Shown here piece by piece: positions 1 through 13,900 of a stretch of 64,000 nucleotides of DNA. The DNA is taken from the NCBI GenBank assembly GCA_008638375.1, contig CM018051.1, forward strand, positions 8,175,387-8,239,386, written 5' to 3'. This DNA is from Nyssa sinensis. Lineage: Eukaryota; Streptophyta; Magnoliopsida; Cornales; Nyssaceae. How positions within the stretch are numbered: the first letter of the stretch is position 1; each line of letters starts with the position of its first letter. Made by a program: the position numbers and the translations under genes. Under the pieces are notes generated by a model. It was not told the DNA's origin and searched no databases. It saw only the letters and a program-made list of their open reading frames with translations.

Positions 1-3000
1 AACTGAGTTCGAGAGTATGGCTGGTATTAAACCAAATATGCTACAAAGTGTTGCTAACTTTGTTGGAGTTACAAAAGTGGAAAAAGAGCAGATGACAGGG
101 ATGCTTGGTATTCAAGAAGTTGTCTTATCAATAAGAAAACTTCGAGTACCTCTCATTACTACTAGACTGAAGAGTCATGACTGTAAAGAGCTCTATACGA
201 AGGATTACAGCTAGAATTCAACATTCGACTTCTAGAGGCCTGCTGGGCACTGCATGTCCAGCTCCAAATCGCGGGGATGGCCCACTGTTTCCCCTGCTCC
301 TCATACCTCCGTCTGAAGAATCGCAAGGACAGCCCGCATTTTTTTTCCCTCCCTGTCAAACTTGCACTAGATATGTCTTATGTAGGTAGGCTGCAACTAG
401 TCATTTCTACTCTTCCTAGTATGCGAGTTTATTGAAGTACCAACTTTATTCTTCCAAAATAAGTTATTCAAGGAGTGAAAAAGTGCTTATGTCCATCCTT
501 CGGTCAGGACCATAGCTGCAGGGGCATGGTTCTAAGGTTAGTTAGGAAACTATTTGTCTTCCAGAAGAAGATGGAGGGCTTGGTATGGAGAAGGTGGGAG
601 TTTGGAACAAGGTCGTAATGTTAAGACACCTCTGGGCATTATTTTCCATCAAATATACTCTTTGGGTAAAATGGATCCATAGTTATTACATCAAGGGAAG
701 ATGCCTTTGGACAATGAAATATCCTCAGGAGAGCAGTTGGACTATGAGAAAATTGCTGCAACTCAGATGTACAGTTAAAATAGTTGGAATGGCAGGGGGA
801 CTTCTTTTTTTTTTTGATAAGTGGCAGGGGGACTTCTTATGGCATGACTATTGGCATCCAGCTGGTATTTTAAGTGATACATTTGGGCATGATACCATCA
901 AAATCTGCAATATCTCTACTGATGCAATAGTAGCCTCTATCATTAAGCATAATTAATAGAGATGACCAGGTCCTTCAACTCCGACTCATAGACTAAATGC
1001 TGTCACTCCAAGGTCTCTAATCTCTAACCAAGATGTTGAAGATAAACCAATATGAATCTTACTAAAGATGGTGCTTACGTTTCTGTCTCAGTTTGGCAGC
1101 ACCTTAGGAGACATCAGATTAAAGTGGGCTGGAGTAAAATAGTGTGGTTTAAAAAGTTCAGACCACAATATGCTTTTATCTCATGGTTAGTTTGTCACAA
1201 TGGTCCAGCCACCAGGAGCATCCGAGCAAGTTGAATGAATGGGGGCTACCTATAGAGGAAACCTGTAATCCGTGTGGAATAAAAAGAGAAACAGTGCAAC
1301 ATTTCTTCTTGAGTTGTACATTCACTGCAGCAGTGTAGAAGGGAATTCTGCAATTATGCATGATTAATAGAAGACCTCTAGCAGGGGAGCAAGAACTCTA
1401 ATGGGTACTGTCTCCAAGTGAAAGGTCAATCCTTTCGTACCTCCATTTTCATGGTGTCTCTGTCAGCAACAATTTATTTTCTGTGGCAAGAGAGAAACAG
1501 TAGAGCATATAGAAGAAAGCTGAAGAATGTACGGTTGTTGTGTAAAGAAAATTTCTAATGATATTTGTGCCATTGTGACTACATGGAGGAATATTCCAAA
1601 CACCCAAGCTAACTGGGAGCTTAGTTTAAATCTTGGGATTCCTGCAGTCATCTTCCAGAAAAGCTAAAAATGAAATTTTGCTTCCTTCTGGGACTGTTCC
1701 AAAGGTAGTCAAGCCTGTTGGTCCTAAGATGCAGGGTTGTTTTGTTACTAAATTTCTTCCTGAATGATGCATGAATTTGCAGTCAGTCAGTTGGAATTGA
1801 TAAATTCTTTTGGGGCCTGTTTAGTTTGTATTGTCATTTCAGGGCAGCTAATGCTTCTCCCTTCAGAATGGATACGTTTTGGTTGTTTATTAGCTCAGCA
1901 GTGGAACTCCAATCTATGGTGCTGTCCTATATGCAGGGTTGTTAGTTCTGGCAGACATACGTTTGGTTCTGCTTTCCCAACCTTAGTCTGCTCGTTGGTC
2001 CTAATATGCAGGGTTGGTGCTAAAGTCCTCTAAGGATGATGCTTGAATCCATAGTCAGCATTTTCGAATTGATATTATCTTTTAGGGGCTGTTGTTGTGT
2101 TGTATTCAGGTGTTCTCATTTCTGTATCTTCAGGAAAGGCTTTTAATCTTTTTCTCTAATGATGAAGTTGCAGAAGCTCCTATTGATCTGAAGCTGGCTT
2201 TGTCCAGGGTTGGCTTTCCTGATTGCTTGATTCTGATTGAGTTATCAGCCTGATGATTGCTTTACTTTGTCAATGCTTTTATCAAATCTTATATCTTTTG
2301 CTAGTCAGTTTGCTGGTGCTGATTAGTAGGGGTGTCAATTCGTGTTATCGTGTCGTGTTCAGGTCGTGTCAAGACATACATATTCGAAAATATGTGTGAA
2401 CCCTAACCCGACACTATTAACTAATCGTGTCAAGTTTCAAAACCCAACCCATTTATTAAACAGGTTACACGTGTCAACCTACTTAACCTGTTTATTTTAA
2501 TTTTTTTATTTTTTTAATAAAAAAATTTACCTATCTTTTAATATGTATAGATAATTTTCAAGTTTAGTAACATTGGATATGGGCTAAACCAAAGTAGAGA
2601 CCTCTTTTATAAATAAAAAATCTCAAAACCTTGATAAATATTTGATGTGAGATGAATTACCTTAACTCATAATATATTTTATAATTAAACGTGTTAAATC
2701 GAGTTAAACGGGTTGACACTAGCGAAACCCAAACCCGACCTGTTTATTAATCGTGTTATACGTGTCAACCTGTTTATGACCCAAACCCGTTAACTTCGTG
2801 TCGTGTTCGAGTCGTGTTGTTGTGTCGTGTTAAAAATTGACACCCCTACTGATTAGTCAAGGTCTTGGATCTGTTATTTCCTTTGATGCTGAGCTCTCTC
2901 TGGTTCTGTTGTTGTGTGGTGTTCTTTGGTTTTGACCTTAAGTGGTGGTTGCAGCAGTTTTAGCCAGGATGGGCTTTGGATTCTTTTCTGATTGTCTCAT

Positions 3001-3238
3001 GTTTGTTGAGGGTTTGTGTAGTTTCAGAGATATTTTTCCTTTGTTTTGCTGTTTCTTGTTTTCTTAGAGGCCTATTTAGTGTAGGCTGGTTTGATCTTTG
3101 TTTGCTTTGTTTGTCTGCTGTTTCATTTGGTTGGGTTTGTAGGGTGTTTTGTTTTTTTGTTGCTGCTTTAGCTTGTATTGGGGGTTTTTCCCTTTCTTTT
3201 TTTGCTTGTATTAATAAATTTAACTTGCTAAAAAAAAG
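1..3238 (+). mobile_element. LINE (non-LTR retrotransposon), 3' part, degenerate
   Basis: Broken reading frames on the plus strand match the C-terminal part of plant L1-type ORF2. Positions 17-214 resemble the end of the reverse transcriptase domain. Positions 585-956 resemble the linker with LWVKW and FLWHDYWHP motifs. Positions 1052-1320 resemble the zinc-binding RVT region (SVSVWQHLR, WFKKFRPQYAFISWL). The frames are interrupted by stops and shifts, so it is inactive. A T/G-rich 3' UTR follows, with three short repeats of ATGCAGGGTTG near 1730, 1930 and 2010. It ends in an A-tract at about 3231-3238, taken as the poly(A) tail. A hAT MITE sits inside the UTR at 2327-2848. The 5' part lies outside the window. 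The family match is by recalled motif pattern and was not searched. Confidence 0.8.
2327..2848. mobile_element. hAT-type MITE, copy 1, with perfect 8-bp target duplication
   Basis: The element begins TAGGGGTGTCAATT and ends with its exact reverse complement. It is flanked on both sides by CTGATTAG (2319-2326 and 2849-2856), the 8-bp duplication expected for the hAT superfamily. The subterminal regions are rich in CGTGT/ACACG repeats. There is no coding capacity (522 bp). It is inserted in the 3' UTR of the older LINE. A second copy of the family is at 28638-29188. Confidence 0.9.
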
Positions 3239-3529
3239 GACGCAATAGCTATTTAAAGTGAAATCAAGGGAGGGTAAGGGACAGGGAACCCACAAAATCA
3301 TTCCCTGCTAACCCTTGCCATATCAAGTAAGGAATACAGGGAAACAAAGAGAAAGATGATCAACCATCCACTTCCCACCTCTACCACAAAGCCAGGGAAA
3401 AAAATCTCACCATCTAGATTGCAGACGAGGAAAATGCTAAGGTGTAGAATTTTGCGCTTCCTTCTATTCACAAGAGATCATAGTGCCAACAGGATGGATT
3501 TAATGGAATTTTGTTAATATTCATAAACT

Positions 3530-4345
3530 ATCTTACAATACGTTTTGATATGGACATAAAATGATATGTATCTTATAGCTATATCTTTTAGTACCGTACC
3601 GCACCGTACGCGATAAGTATCTTACGATACGTACACATGATACATCTGACACGTGCATTTAGATTAAACAGCATCGTTTTGACCTCTTTTTATTGTTTTG
3701 TTAATGACATGGAAACGTTCTTTTTTGTTTGGTTTGGTTTTATATTGCCTCTTTATAACGCCTAGGGATCTTTTCTCATGCAAGAAAGAAGGAAAGTGTG
3801 TTGACAAGATGATGATGAAGAGTGAGCACATACAAAAAGTTGAAGAAAAAGGAAGTGAGAAATTGTTGGCATCTAATGATGCTAATGACATCGATGCCAT
3901 TGAAATTGGATATTAAGATGAAAATAGGATTGATTATAAAAATGAATAATTTTGAATTTTATTTTTAAACTTCGGTATTGATGAACTAAGTTGGGAAGTT
4001 GGATTATTAAATTTTGGTTTGAAACTCGTAGCATTTATAAATCATGATTATTGTATTGTATGGAATTTAAGTTTGATTTTTGTTTATAAGTAAGTTGAAA
4101 TATCAATATATTTGAAAAACAAGACAATTGTGCTGGGTACCATTTTGATGTTTAATTGTTAGATAAATAATAATAATTTATATGACAAGTGAATGGAAAT
4201 GTCATTAATATTGTTTTAAAAATTATATATATTCATGCATATATATATATATAAATGTATTTAAAAAAATTACATGTATCTTGCAATACACGATACGATA
4301 CGCATTTTTTAAAAAATAATACAACTTTTGATACACGTTTCGACA
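3530..4345. repeat. Possible non-autonomous element with GATACG-rich ends
   Basis: Both borders are enriched in variants of TATCTTACGATACG: 3529-3640 on the left, and 4270-4340 on the right in the form CACGATACGATACG. The middle is AT-rich and holds a 72-codon open frame (3698-3916) with an acidic Asn/Asp tail. No clean terminal repeats or target duplication were seen, so the borders are approximate and the class is not assigned. Confidence 0.3.
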
Positions 4346-4574
4346 ACTATGTTAATAAATACACAAGTACCCATAAATATTTCGTAGAAAAATCTTCTAG
4401 GAACTATATTTCTATTATTACATATGAAGTATATCCGCTCATTGCAAGAATATCAATAATCTTCATATCCTCATCACCCAACAGGTTAAATAAAAAATTA
4501 TCCAGTTGTTAGAACCTTGGTAAAATTATATTTTCACCATATTACGAAAGAACCAATATAAGCTTTATTTTATT

Positions 4575-5720
4575 TTCTTCTAATAAGTAAATTGTAATTT
4601 CATAAAAGCGCCCAAGGAGGGCAAACCCGTATGCAAAGGAGAGAACTATACGAAAGTATCGAGAGAAGATTGTAAAACCCAATTACCCATACATGCAAAG
4701 TACACAAAAATTACTTTGACTCTACAAGGGGTTATTTCTACTCCTTCAAAAACTCTTCAATTTCTTTATTTCCATATGCACCTGCATCCCAAGACTTTTG
4801 AACACTACGCTTTTTAAAACCTCCTCTCCAACACGTAAACAACTGAATCACCGAATGCAGCATAGTTCAATGGCAACCAAAAAAAGAGAACAAGAGGTGC
4901 CAAACTTCCCCAGTCACCTCACAATGAAGGAACAAGTGGTCCATGGTCTCCTCTTCCTTACACATGACACATTGATTAGACAAAATGAATCCACTTTGTT
5001 TTACATTCTCCCCCCATTAGGATAGCTCCCCACACTGCCATCAACCCAAAATATGCCACCTTAACAAGAACTATAGTCAACAAATACTCTTCCAAGGGAA
5101 ATCAACATCCCTTCTCCTCACAAGCAACTTATCGAACAATTTAATATTGAAACTCCCACGCACCCATCTGATCTCATCATCTTGATTCACTCTCAACTCA
5201 TAACCGTGTGCAGAGTTTCGAACAAAACTGTAACCTCCTCTGTCTCCTAGTCTTGAAAACCTCTCCTAAATTGGGGATTCTATGCCACCTCATGTCCCCA
5301 AGGGTTATAAAATCTACAACCATAGCTTCTTTGTTGGAAGTTATCTGAAAGAGTAAGGTTTCCGTGCCACACATCACTACAAAAACCAAGTCTCAATCCC
5401 GAACCCACCTCAAATTCTACGCACTTCAAAATATCCCGACCACCCTTTCTGACTCTCCCACAAACCAACAGAGAAAGAACCCCTACTTCCTTTGACAACC
5501 AGCTTCCTTCCACGCAACCACACTTGGCTTCAATAATCATCCTCAACCAAGTGTTTGGCTCTGAAGCAAATCTCCAAAGCCACTTCCCAAAAAGAGCACG
5601 GTTAAACTTAAAACACCCATAGTTCCTTTAACTACAGTCCTACTTCACTAATTGGTGCCCGAATTTTATTCCGCCCCACCAGATGGATCTTCACTCATCC
5701 CCAAGGACACCCCAAAGGAA
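4575..5720 (-). mobile_element. LINE fragment (3' end, zf-RVT region)
   Basis: The minus-strand frames at 5198-5546 read like the C-terminal region of a plant LINE ORF2, with FEVGSGLRLGFCSDVWHGN followed by a NPWGH-type segment. The 3' tail signature (AGGGCAAACCCGTATGCAAA and neighbours, seen from the opposite strand) is at 4610-4640. Stops and frameshifts break the frame. It lies in the 3' direction of the deubiquitinase gene, either in its long intron 16 or beyond its end. Confidence 0.65.
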
Positions 5721-5814
5721 GTCCAGTTGTAGCTTGCCCAATATTTTCACCACTGATGCAGAAAAGAGAAATGAAGACATGAAATAACCATTGAATTCAG
5801 TATAGCAAATATCA

Positions 5815-5955
5815 ACCCTTGAAGTTCAATGAGTTGGGAAGAGGTGTGGGTAATATTCCCAAGGTCCAGGTTCAACTCCCAACCCAAGACCCACTTACCT
5901 ATCAAAGTTTTTTTCCAGTTAAGCCAATATGCTGTTGCACTGAAGAGACTCAATT
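5815..5955 (+). mobile_element. Possible tRNA-derived SINE remnant
   Basis: The segment TCAATGAGTTGGGAAGAGG (near 5826) loosely resembles a Pol III A box. About 40 bp downstream, GGTTCAACTCC (5870-5880) fits the B-box consensus. No cloverleaf structure or clear poly(A) tail was found, so this is weak evidence. Confidence 0.25.
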
Positions 5956-6622
5956 TTTGCTATCATCAAAATTCAGTAACACCCACCCAGACCCACTACA
6001 TAATGCCTCATGAGAATTACCAAATTCTGTAAACCAAGTCCAATCTATCTAATTAATAACAAGAAATCAAATACAGATGCAAAATCTCTGAAGACGCATC
6101 GTAGAAAAAACAACTGTCCGGAAATTCTATCTTGCATAGTTAAATACAAAAGGATCGTGCCTTGAAAAATTTTCTGAAATATAATCACCCATAGTCGGCT
6201 TAAAGTCATTCAACACATTATAAACAAATTTAAAGAAAAGAAACATGTCGTAGCCCCCACTGAATTGTAGCAAAAGGTTAGTGCAAAGTTAAAACCTAAT
6301 GGGATCCCATTTTGGTACTTCAACGAACACCTCTCTTACAAATAGTAGTCTTTGTTAGGGCAGGCCAAAAGCTAAGACAGTAGCACCAACCCCTTTTTTT
6401 TTAGGGGGTGGGGAAGAAAGGTTTGATATGTCTTAGAAAATATCTCCATAAGATAGTTTCATCCATATATTTACTGTTCTAAGCCTTACCCAGCTGTCAT
6501 TGATGGAGAAGGCAATAATTTTCGATTAAATAAAAGTACCTAGCCATGGCCCAAACAAATCTTGTACTAACAAAAAAGAAGGAATTATTGCACAATAAAA
6601 TGCAAAAGTGAGCAGTATTTAC

Positions 6623-9600
6623 AGATTGTGCTTCCTCCTGGGGTGTCAATGGCCGATTGGGACGATAAGTATGGTTTTGCCTCTTTGCCCAAATCCAAAA
6701 ACGCTGAAACTGCACCGGTATACCAAATTCTTTGGCAACCTCCTCCTGAAAACCACATGTTAAGATGCAAAGTCTATAAACTAGTAAAATAAAATATAAA
6801 CTAAGAAGCAAATCTCATAACACAACAGAAGTAAGAAAAAAATGAAAAGCATTAGGCAAACAAGAAAAGTGTTCTTAAAAGGGCTTCACAAGCAAAGACA
6901 GTAACCCAACGAGTGTTTGAAGGGCAAGAATAGCAACATCGAATGTCAATGGAGATGATATGGCCCCATTTGTTTCAGATAGTTGACAAAGAAGAAATTC
7001 TCCACCGGCCTGTAAATTTTCAATAATGCAGATCGAACCCAAAATGTATGCCTACTCTCTAAGGGAACCACAGCAGTTGCGTACCACAAACATGGACATA
7101 GACACAACACACAATGACACGGTAAACTGAAAATTGTAGGACATAGACACAACAAAGAGACCACCATATATAAATATGTATATATATATATATGCACATG
7201 TATATTCATATTTAACGAATATCTAATTTTAATTGCTTTATTCAATTTTCCATACTATTGCATGACTTAAAAGATGAATCTCAGCGACTATCACATACAT
7301 ATATTATCACGTGTAGTGCCACAACTACTACGACTCCCTTACGATAACACCATTTTACAACTAAATTCTTTTTTTTCTACATTCAAAAATCTGTTGCATT
7401 TCAACTCATTTTTTCCATTTGTAAATAATTAAAATTTCTTTTGAAAAAACATTTAAACACACAAGGGCAGTTCCCAACATATTTCTAGGGTGTCACATCA
7501 AAGATAGCGAGGAACACAAGAACACAATTCCTAAGAAGTGTTAAACCTGAACAAAGTTGGACACTGACAAATATGTGTTAGACATGTGCCAGAAGTATCC
7601 ATTTCTTTTCTAATTTTTTTCCTTTTGTTTCACAGCAGATACTTGCTGGAAATGCATAAAAAAATTATAGGAACACATTTCATACACAGCAAGGTTACAC
7701 CTGGGGGTGGGGGGGTATGATAATCAGATTTTTTTAATCTCACAAAAAATAAATGTAAATGCGGCTTCCACTGATTGAAGCCCAGTTCATATTTTGCACA
7801 ATTTAAGTTTTTTGCCTAATGGTACAGGCTGAGTTCTGTCCCCTGACCAAAAAGGGGCCCACCAAAAAAAAATTTAAAAATTCAAAGGATTAAAATCTTT
7901 CACATAAGCCTACTACATATGTAGTTATACATAACCAGTTGTCAAGCTAAAATTCAACAACAATGGTACTCTTATTTAACAGTAAAACATATGAAACTTT
8001 GTTAGATCAGATGCAACATGAAAAAGTAAACAGTACCTTAAAAAGGTTAAAAGGCATCTGTTTCTGAATACGAAAACTACGAACTTTGTCATGATCCACG
8101 AGATCAAAATAGATATCCTTTCCAATCTGTTCGGCTAGGTCCTCATCGCGGGCAACCTAGATGTATCAGTAATGAGTTTCCCATGAGAGAGAAATAAATC
8201 CTATTCCTGCAGCTTACAATGAAAAATGTTGTCAGGTAAGAAATGGTCACCTTAATAATAGTATAAAGGTGTGCCTGTGCTTTATATCTTCTCTTGTCCT
8301 CCTTCTCCTCTTGTTCTTTCTTCAACCTTATCTGGAATGGGATTATTATTTATGAGAATCTGGAACCTAACAAGTGCATACTAACATACACAAAACCTAA
8401 ATTGTAGAATTACTTCAACATTATGCAAATCCAAAAATTTTACCCTAAGATGTTCCGCAATGTCTTTTTCATCCACATTGCATATTATCTTCTCCTTGTC
8501 ACTTTCACGTATATACACAAGCATGTATGCATTTGAGTATTTTGTAAATTTAAATGGAGTGTTATTGAAACCAGGATTTGTCTGTGGCAACTGTTGGACA
8601 AAGGCAAAAGAAGCCAACAAGATGAATTCACAATCAATACAAGAATATGAGAAGACAGAGCTCTTAAAGTAATGCAAGTAAAAACATTACCTCTTCCTCA
8701 CCGCCATACTGCTCCTCTAATGCCCTCTTCATATCTTCTTTTGTCACCCTTTCATCATCAAATTTAAACCTAAAGAGAAGGAGAATCACAAAAACCACAT
8801 TGATGGTAGACTTCAAAAGATAAATTGATAGAAATACGAGCATCAATTAATATAAACACATGCAAACACACTTTACCCAGAACATGTGCAATACTCAAAT
8901 GCTCCATATACAATACATATATTAACAAATACCAAAGCAACCAACATAAAAGAAACATCTCTAATGCTCCATAATATATATATATATATATATCAGTAAA
9001 TACTAAAGCAACCGATGTAAAAGAAGACTTGAGCAATATCAAACCACGCAAGATTAGCAATACATTAGAAGTTGGAAAATATCCATTCACATTATCTCCA
9101 ATTTATGACAGGTAAAATCTATTAAAATTTCTGTTGACTGTTTGCTGAAATTAAGACGAGAAATTGTCAGGGAAGATTAACATGGAAAAAGAAAGGAGGG
9201 GAATCTACAAAGGAAGTCTCTGCCATGAAGTTATGGAGGGAATTGAGGAATCATGTACTATAGATTATGAAAGAAGAAGAGGTGCTGCAGGGGAATAAGA
9301 GGAGTGCAGGGACATCATTCCAGATAGTCATCTATGACTTTGAAACCTGGAATGTCAAGGGCCTAAACAACCAGATAAAAAGAATGGTGATAAAAAGTAT
9401 CTTGAAGGAGTGGCAAACCAAGTTTTGTGATGGCTAGAAAGCTAAACTACTTAAGGTAAATTTGAAGCAGTGAAGCTACTTAAGGTAAGTTTTCTTCTTC
9501 TTCTTCTTCTCCTCCTCCTCCCCCTCCCCCCCCCCCCTTCTATTTTGACCAAGCCCTCAAGACTTGTCAACCCCATCTCCCCCCCTTACTTCTGTTTTAA

Positions 9601-10931
9601 CATGTCACCATCCCTCCTTTAAGTTTTTATTAACATTAATTTTTTATTTATAATATTTATTAAACTCTTTAAATTAATTTAATTTATATTTAATTTTTTT
9701 AACTTTCATTATTAAAAAGTCTAAAAATAATAAAGTCATCCCATATTTGATACCACTTCGATCTTTATTATTTGTTGGAAAAAACAATAATAATTTATAT
9801 ATTTAGTTTGTATACTTCACCAATATACTTATTTTATATCACGAAATTAGTTCAAAAAATATATATTAATTTTTAGTAAAACAACTTAATAAAACTTGTC
9901 ATAAAATAAGTTTTTTACTATTAATATTAACTTTTGAGAGGTAGTCTTGAAATTGATTGAAATAATATTAGAATTAAATTACATAATCATATTTATATAT
10001 ATATATATATATATTATTCAATGTGTCTTCAACATATCCGTGTCCTACTTTTTTGAAAAATTCCGTGTCAGCATGTCCATGTCCTTGTCCATGTCCGTAC
10101 TTCTTAGGGCTTTGGGTTGTAGGGAGTTGGCAGGTCTCTATTGGTTGTGGTTCTATTGGCTCCTCACTTCTTAGACTGAAAAAACTCATTATCTCCACTG
10201 CCCTTGTACATCTTTATTTTGATCCATTTCAACAGTACTTCTAATTTTTAATTAGAAAATTGCATTAAACCTTTCAAAGCAATTTTGTCCTAATTTCATG
10301 AATGAATTTAAAATAATAAATAAAAAAAAACTAATTGCCCCAGAGAGTCGTGGGCAGATAAGATTATTTTGTCATCAGAGCCAGCAGACTTGACACTTTG
10401 CCAATGGCCATATATATTTCCTCCTCCATGAAAAATTTCTTGCAGATTCTTATTCCTATAACAGTATCAAGAATCTGCAAGAACACTCAAAATATTACAA
10501 AGACTTAAATGATGACCATCATTTTACATAGCCACCGGGCACATAAAACATGTGGCCAAAGAAGCCCATTTATCATATATTGTGGTTCAATATATAAATG
10601 ATCAGATCACTTTGGACCCTTCATTTCCGCAATTCCCTTAAAGATCCTCCAACCAGATTGTGTGAAATTTATTATTGTACCCAACACAAAGGCCTGCATG
10701 CCAAATATAGTGAGCCAAACCCAACATGATCCTGAAAAAATTGAATTCCAAAAACAAGAACTTTTTTTCCCAGGCCAGACAAGAACTTCATTTCAATCAT
10801 ATCTTTAAAACCAGCCCTCCATCATGAAGCAATGCATAGATGCAAACAAAAGATCAAATCATATAACCAAACCAGCAGGGACAGCAAGACATATAAGAGC
10901 TTTTTTTTTTTTTTTTTTGGGGGGTGGGGGG

Positions 10932-10969
<38 letters not shown>

Positions 10970-13900
10970 TTTTAGGTGTATGATGCATACCACTGATCAG
11001 ATAGGGTCGGCCTGATAAAAGCATAATAGTGTCCACCGTGCACCCCGCCACTATGAACCAAAACACTGCAGAAAAAAATAAAGAAATAAAGACACGGAAA
11101 AAAAAATAGAAGATCTGTCCATATCTCAGAAACAAACAGCATGACAGAAGTTACACATAAATGGCATGTACATATACAGGTGATTCTTACCACGACTTTA
11201 AGCAAATGCAAGAGCTAATATTTTTCCTCCCCCCCCACCCAAAAAAAAAAAAAGGTAAACATTTGATAGAAGAAATTCATTAAAAGCATAATAAAAAGGT
11301 GTACCTCATGCACCAGTCAACACAATACCAAAAGATGCAAGTTATACATTTGATCAATAAGTGCAAGTAAAAAGCAAATACCTCACGGGTTCATCACTCA
11401 AACAACAAGTCCAACTACCCAGGTAAATGAGAAGTGCAAAAATGCAGAGTATACTTATTGCTATATATAAAAGATAGGATTTATTGGTCATAAAGCATGC
11501 ACCATTCATAGCAATGTATGATTTTCTAATTTTAACCTTGGATCAACTAGCCAGTACTACATATTATATTATACTCCAAACCCGTAAAGGAATGGCACAG
11601 AGAAGTCGATACCTATGAAGTGTGTAAAGGTTGCGAACACTTCTATCTGCTTCAGGTGATAAATATTTACCATCCTCTCTATCAAGGTCAAGTTGAAGCG
11701 GGAATTCATAGCGATCATTTATCTGCACAGTCAAAACATGAATTATTACAGAGAGGAAACACAAAGTATAATGAACATTTGCTCTCCCATGGGACAAATA
11801 TCATCTCAACATCAAGAGGTTCAATTGAAGATTAAGCATAAATTTATTTGGAAACATCTGGCAGCGTTTAAAGTCCTAAATATTCCAATTAGTATGGCAA
11901 AAATAAAAAGCTTGATCCATGCTTCAGCATGCAGTTATTACAAAACAAGTATTGCAGGTACTGCAAGAATTTGGTATTGTCACCATCACGGAGTAGAATT
12001 ATGCAACAAAAACCAGGATGTACCATAAATAGCAAATCTTACATTCTGCTTTCCACGGATAATTCAAGACAAATCCATCATTAAGAGCAAAACTATCAGA
12101 AAATTTAAGCTACCAAATGTAAATATTGAAACATTAGTTTAATAACAAAACACTATGGTATCCTAGTAGTGAATTGTACAGGAACATGAAATAAACTCGC
12201 TCAATGTCCCGGAAAAAGCAGGATGCCACCAGTGACCTTGGCCATCCCATGGAAATTGGTCCAGTTAAATTTCAATTTTTATAGGTTTACATGTCTGTTA
12301 TATTTCAACAGCATTTGAAGAATCTATTTGTTTACTTCAGACAATTGCCCCAATAAGTACATTTTGGGATTTAGAAAATGAACTGCCTCTTTTATTTTCG
12401 TTGCAATGATGCCTCCACATAACACTGCCACACTCTATATTTTGCATTTTAATCTTGTGCGCTCCAATGCTATCGAAAACATAAAAGACTATAACTCAAC
12501 TCCAATGGGACAATACATTAAAACATCTTTAATGTTAAAAACAGTGAATATATTCATTTCCATGAAAGTTTCAGTAACTAGACCAATAAGCTAAACAATT
12601 TCCTAATACTGACCTTTACCATTGTATCACGCATGAAATCATATTCAAACCGCTTTAGCTGGAGTTGAAGAACTGGAGGGAAGTCAATAAACAAGACACC
12701 CTTCTTAGCATCCTGAAAATAAAGTAAATTCAAGCAATTACCTTGCGAATTAGAACAGAAGAAAAGAAAAGAAAGAAAAAGGTCATTTAAATCCCCCCAA
12801 CCCTTTTATTTCTAGGCAGATCATTAAATCAGTGGCACGTGCAGCTAAGTTAAAAGGAAAGACGTCAAGACGGAATGAACAACATGGAACAACACAACCA
12901 TAACATGAGGAGTTTCATGCCCCCCACCGCCCAAACCAAGAAAAAAAAATGGAAAGAAAAAGAAAATCCCACTAGCCTTCTCAAGTCACACATCGAAGTG
13001 CTGATATAATAGGATTGTTTGTTTTTGTGCTAATGTGGTTGCCCATTAGTCATGCAACGCTTTTTTATAAATGAGGTAGAAAGTATGCCTGCTTTATTAA
13101 AATAATAAAGAAATACTTTTGGACTGCTTTTAGCCAGAACATGTCCAACAAAATCAGCATATCTTGCTGTATAAACTTCAGATTAACCTTTCCAACCACT
13201 ATTATTCCCATTCAAAGCTCAACCCTTCTTGGTGTTTTCACTTCAAGAAAAAATTGCTGATCAACAAAAAATAGGAATGCAGTTGGACAGGTTTGGCCAG
13301 AGCAGCAGAAATTTCATAGGATTCATGAACAAAATTAAAACAGATTGAAGACTATTGATTGACTGGTTTACTGGGAGTTTTTCAGCCATTTTCCATAGCA
13401 AAGCAACATTATTCCATTATTTGGTCTAGGGACTGGCAAGTGGCAACACAAAAGAACAGTAGAATCAGTGAAGAAAGTAGTAACACGATAACATCCGTAA
13501 ATTTTAATTTCTTTGACAACTCTACAGAATGATTTGACTAAAAATATTCTCCTAGAGTTTAGGAAAAATTCAGTACATTCAATACAATAGTTATATCGAC
13601 TTAACATGTACCAATAGCAACAAACCTGCAACCCATGTTCTTCAGCGTGATATTTGTTATCACCCTCAAGACGTTCAACTTCAACATATTTATCGAAAGA
13701 AGTATAGACATCTCGACAGCCTTTGACATCAAGCTGAAGGTCTACCATACAAAATATATAAACCAGTATCATACACTGACAATGATAATGAACAGACAAC
13801 CCAGAATCTAAACTCATGCTGATAACAAATACCATAAAATGATTCTTTTCTTGTAGATTTGAAGTCCACATTAATGCATTCAATGTAGTTCATATGGTGT

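Noticed and set aside
2960..3301. 113-codon minus-strand frame and overlapping plus frame
   Set aside because: Both lie in the T/G-rich 3' UTR of the LINE. Composition alone explains the open frames (poly-Lys/Thr or Phe/Leu-rich).
9947..10244. Overlapping frames rich in Ser/Met/Pro/Cys
   Set aside because: They are generated by CATGTCC-type short repeats within intron 11, with no splice or domain support.
13368..13883. 171-codon minus-strand frame as a separate gene
   Set aside because: It reads through exon 8 of the deubiquitinase and its flanking introns. Only the exon part ([19 protein letters not shown]...) matches a known protein.
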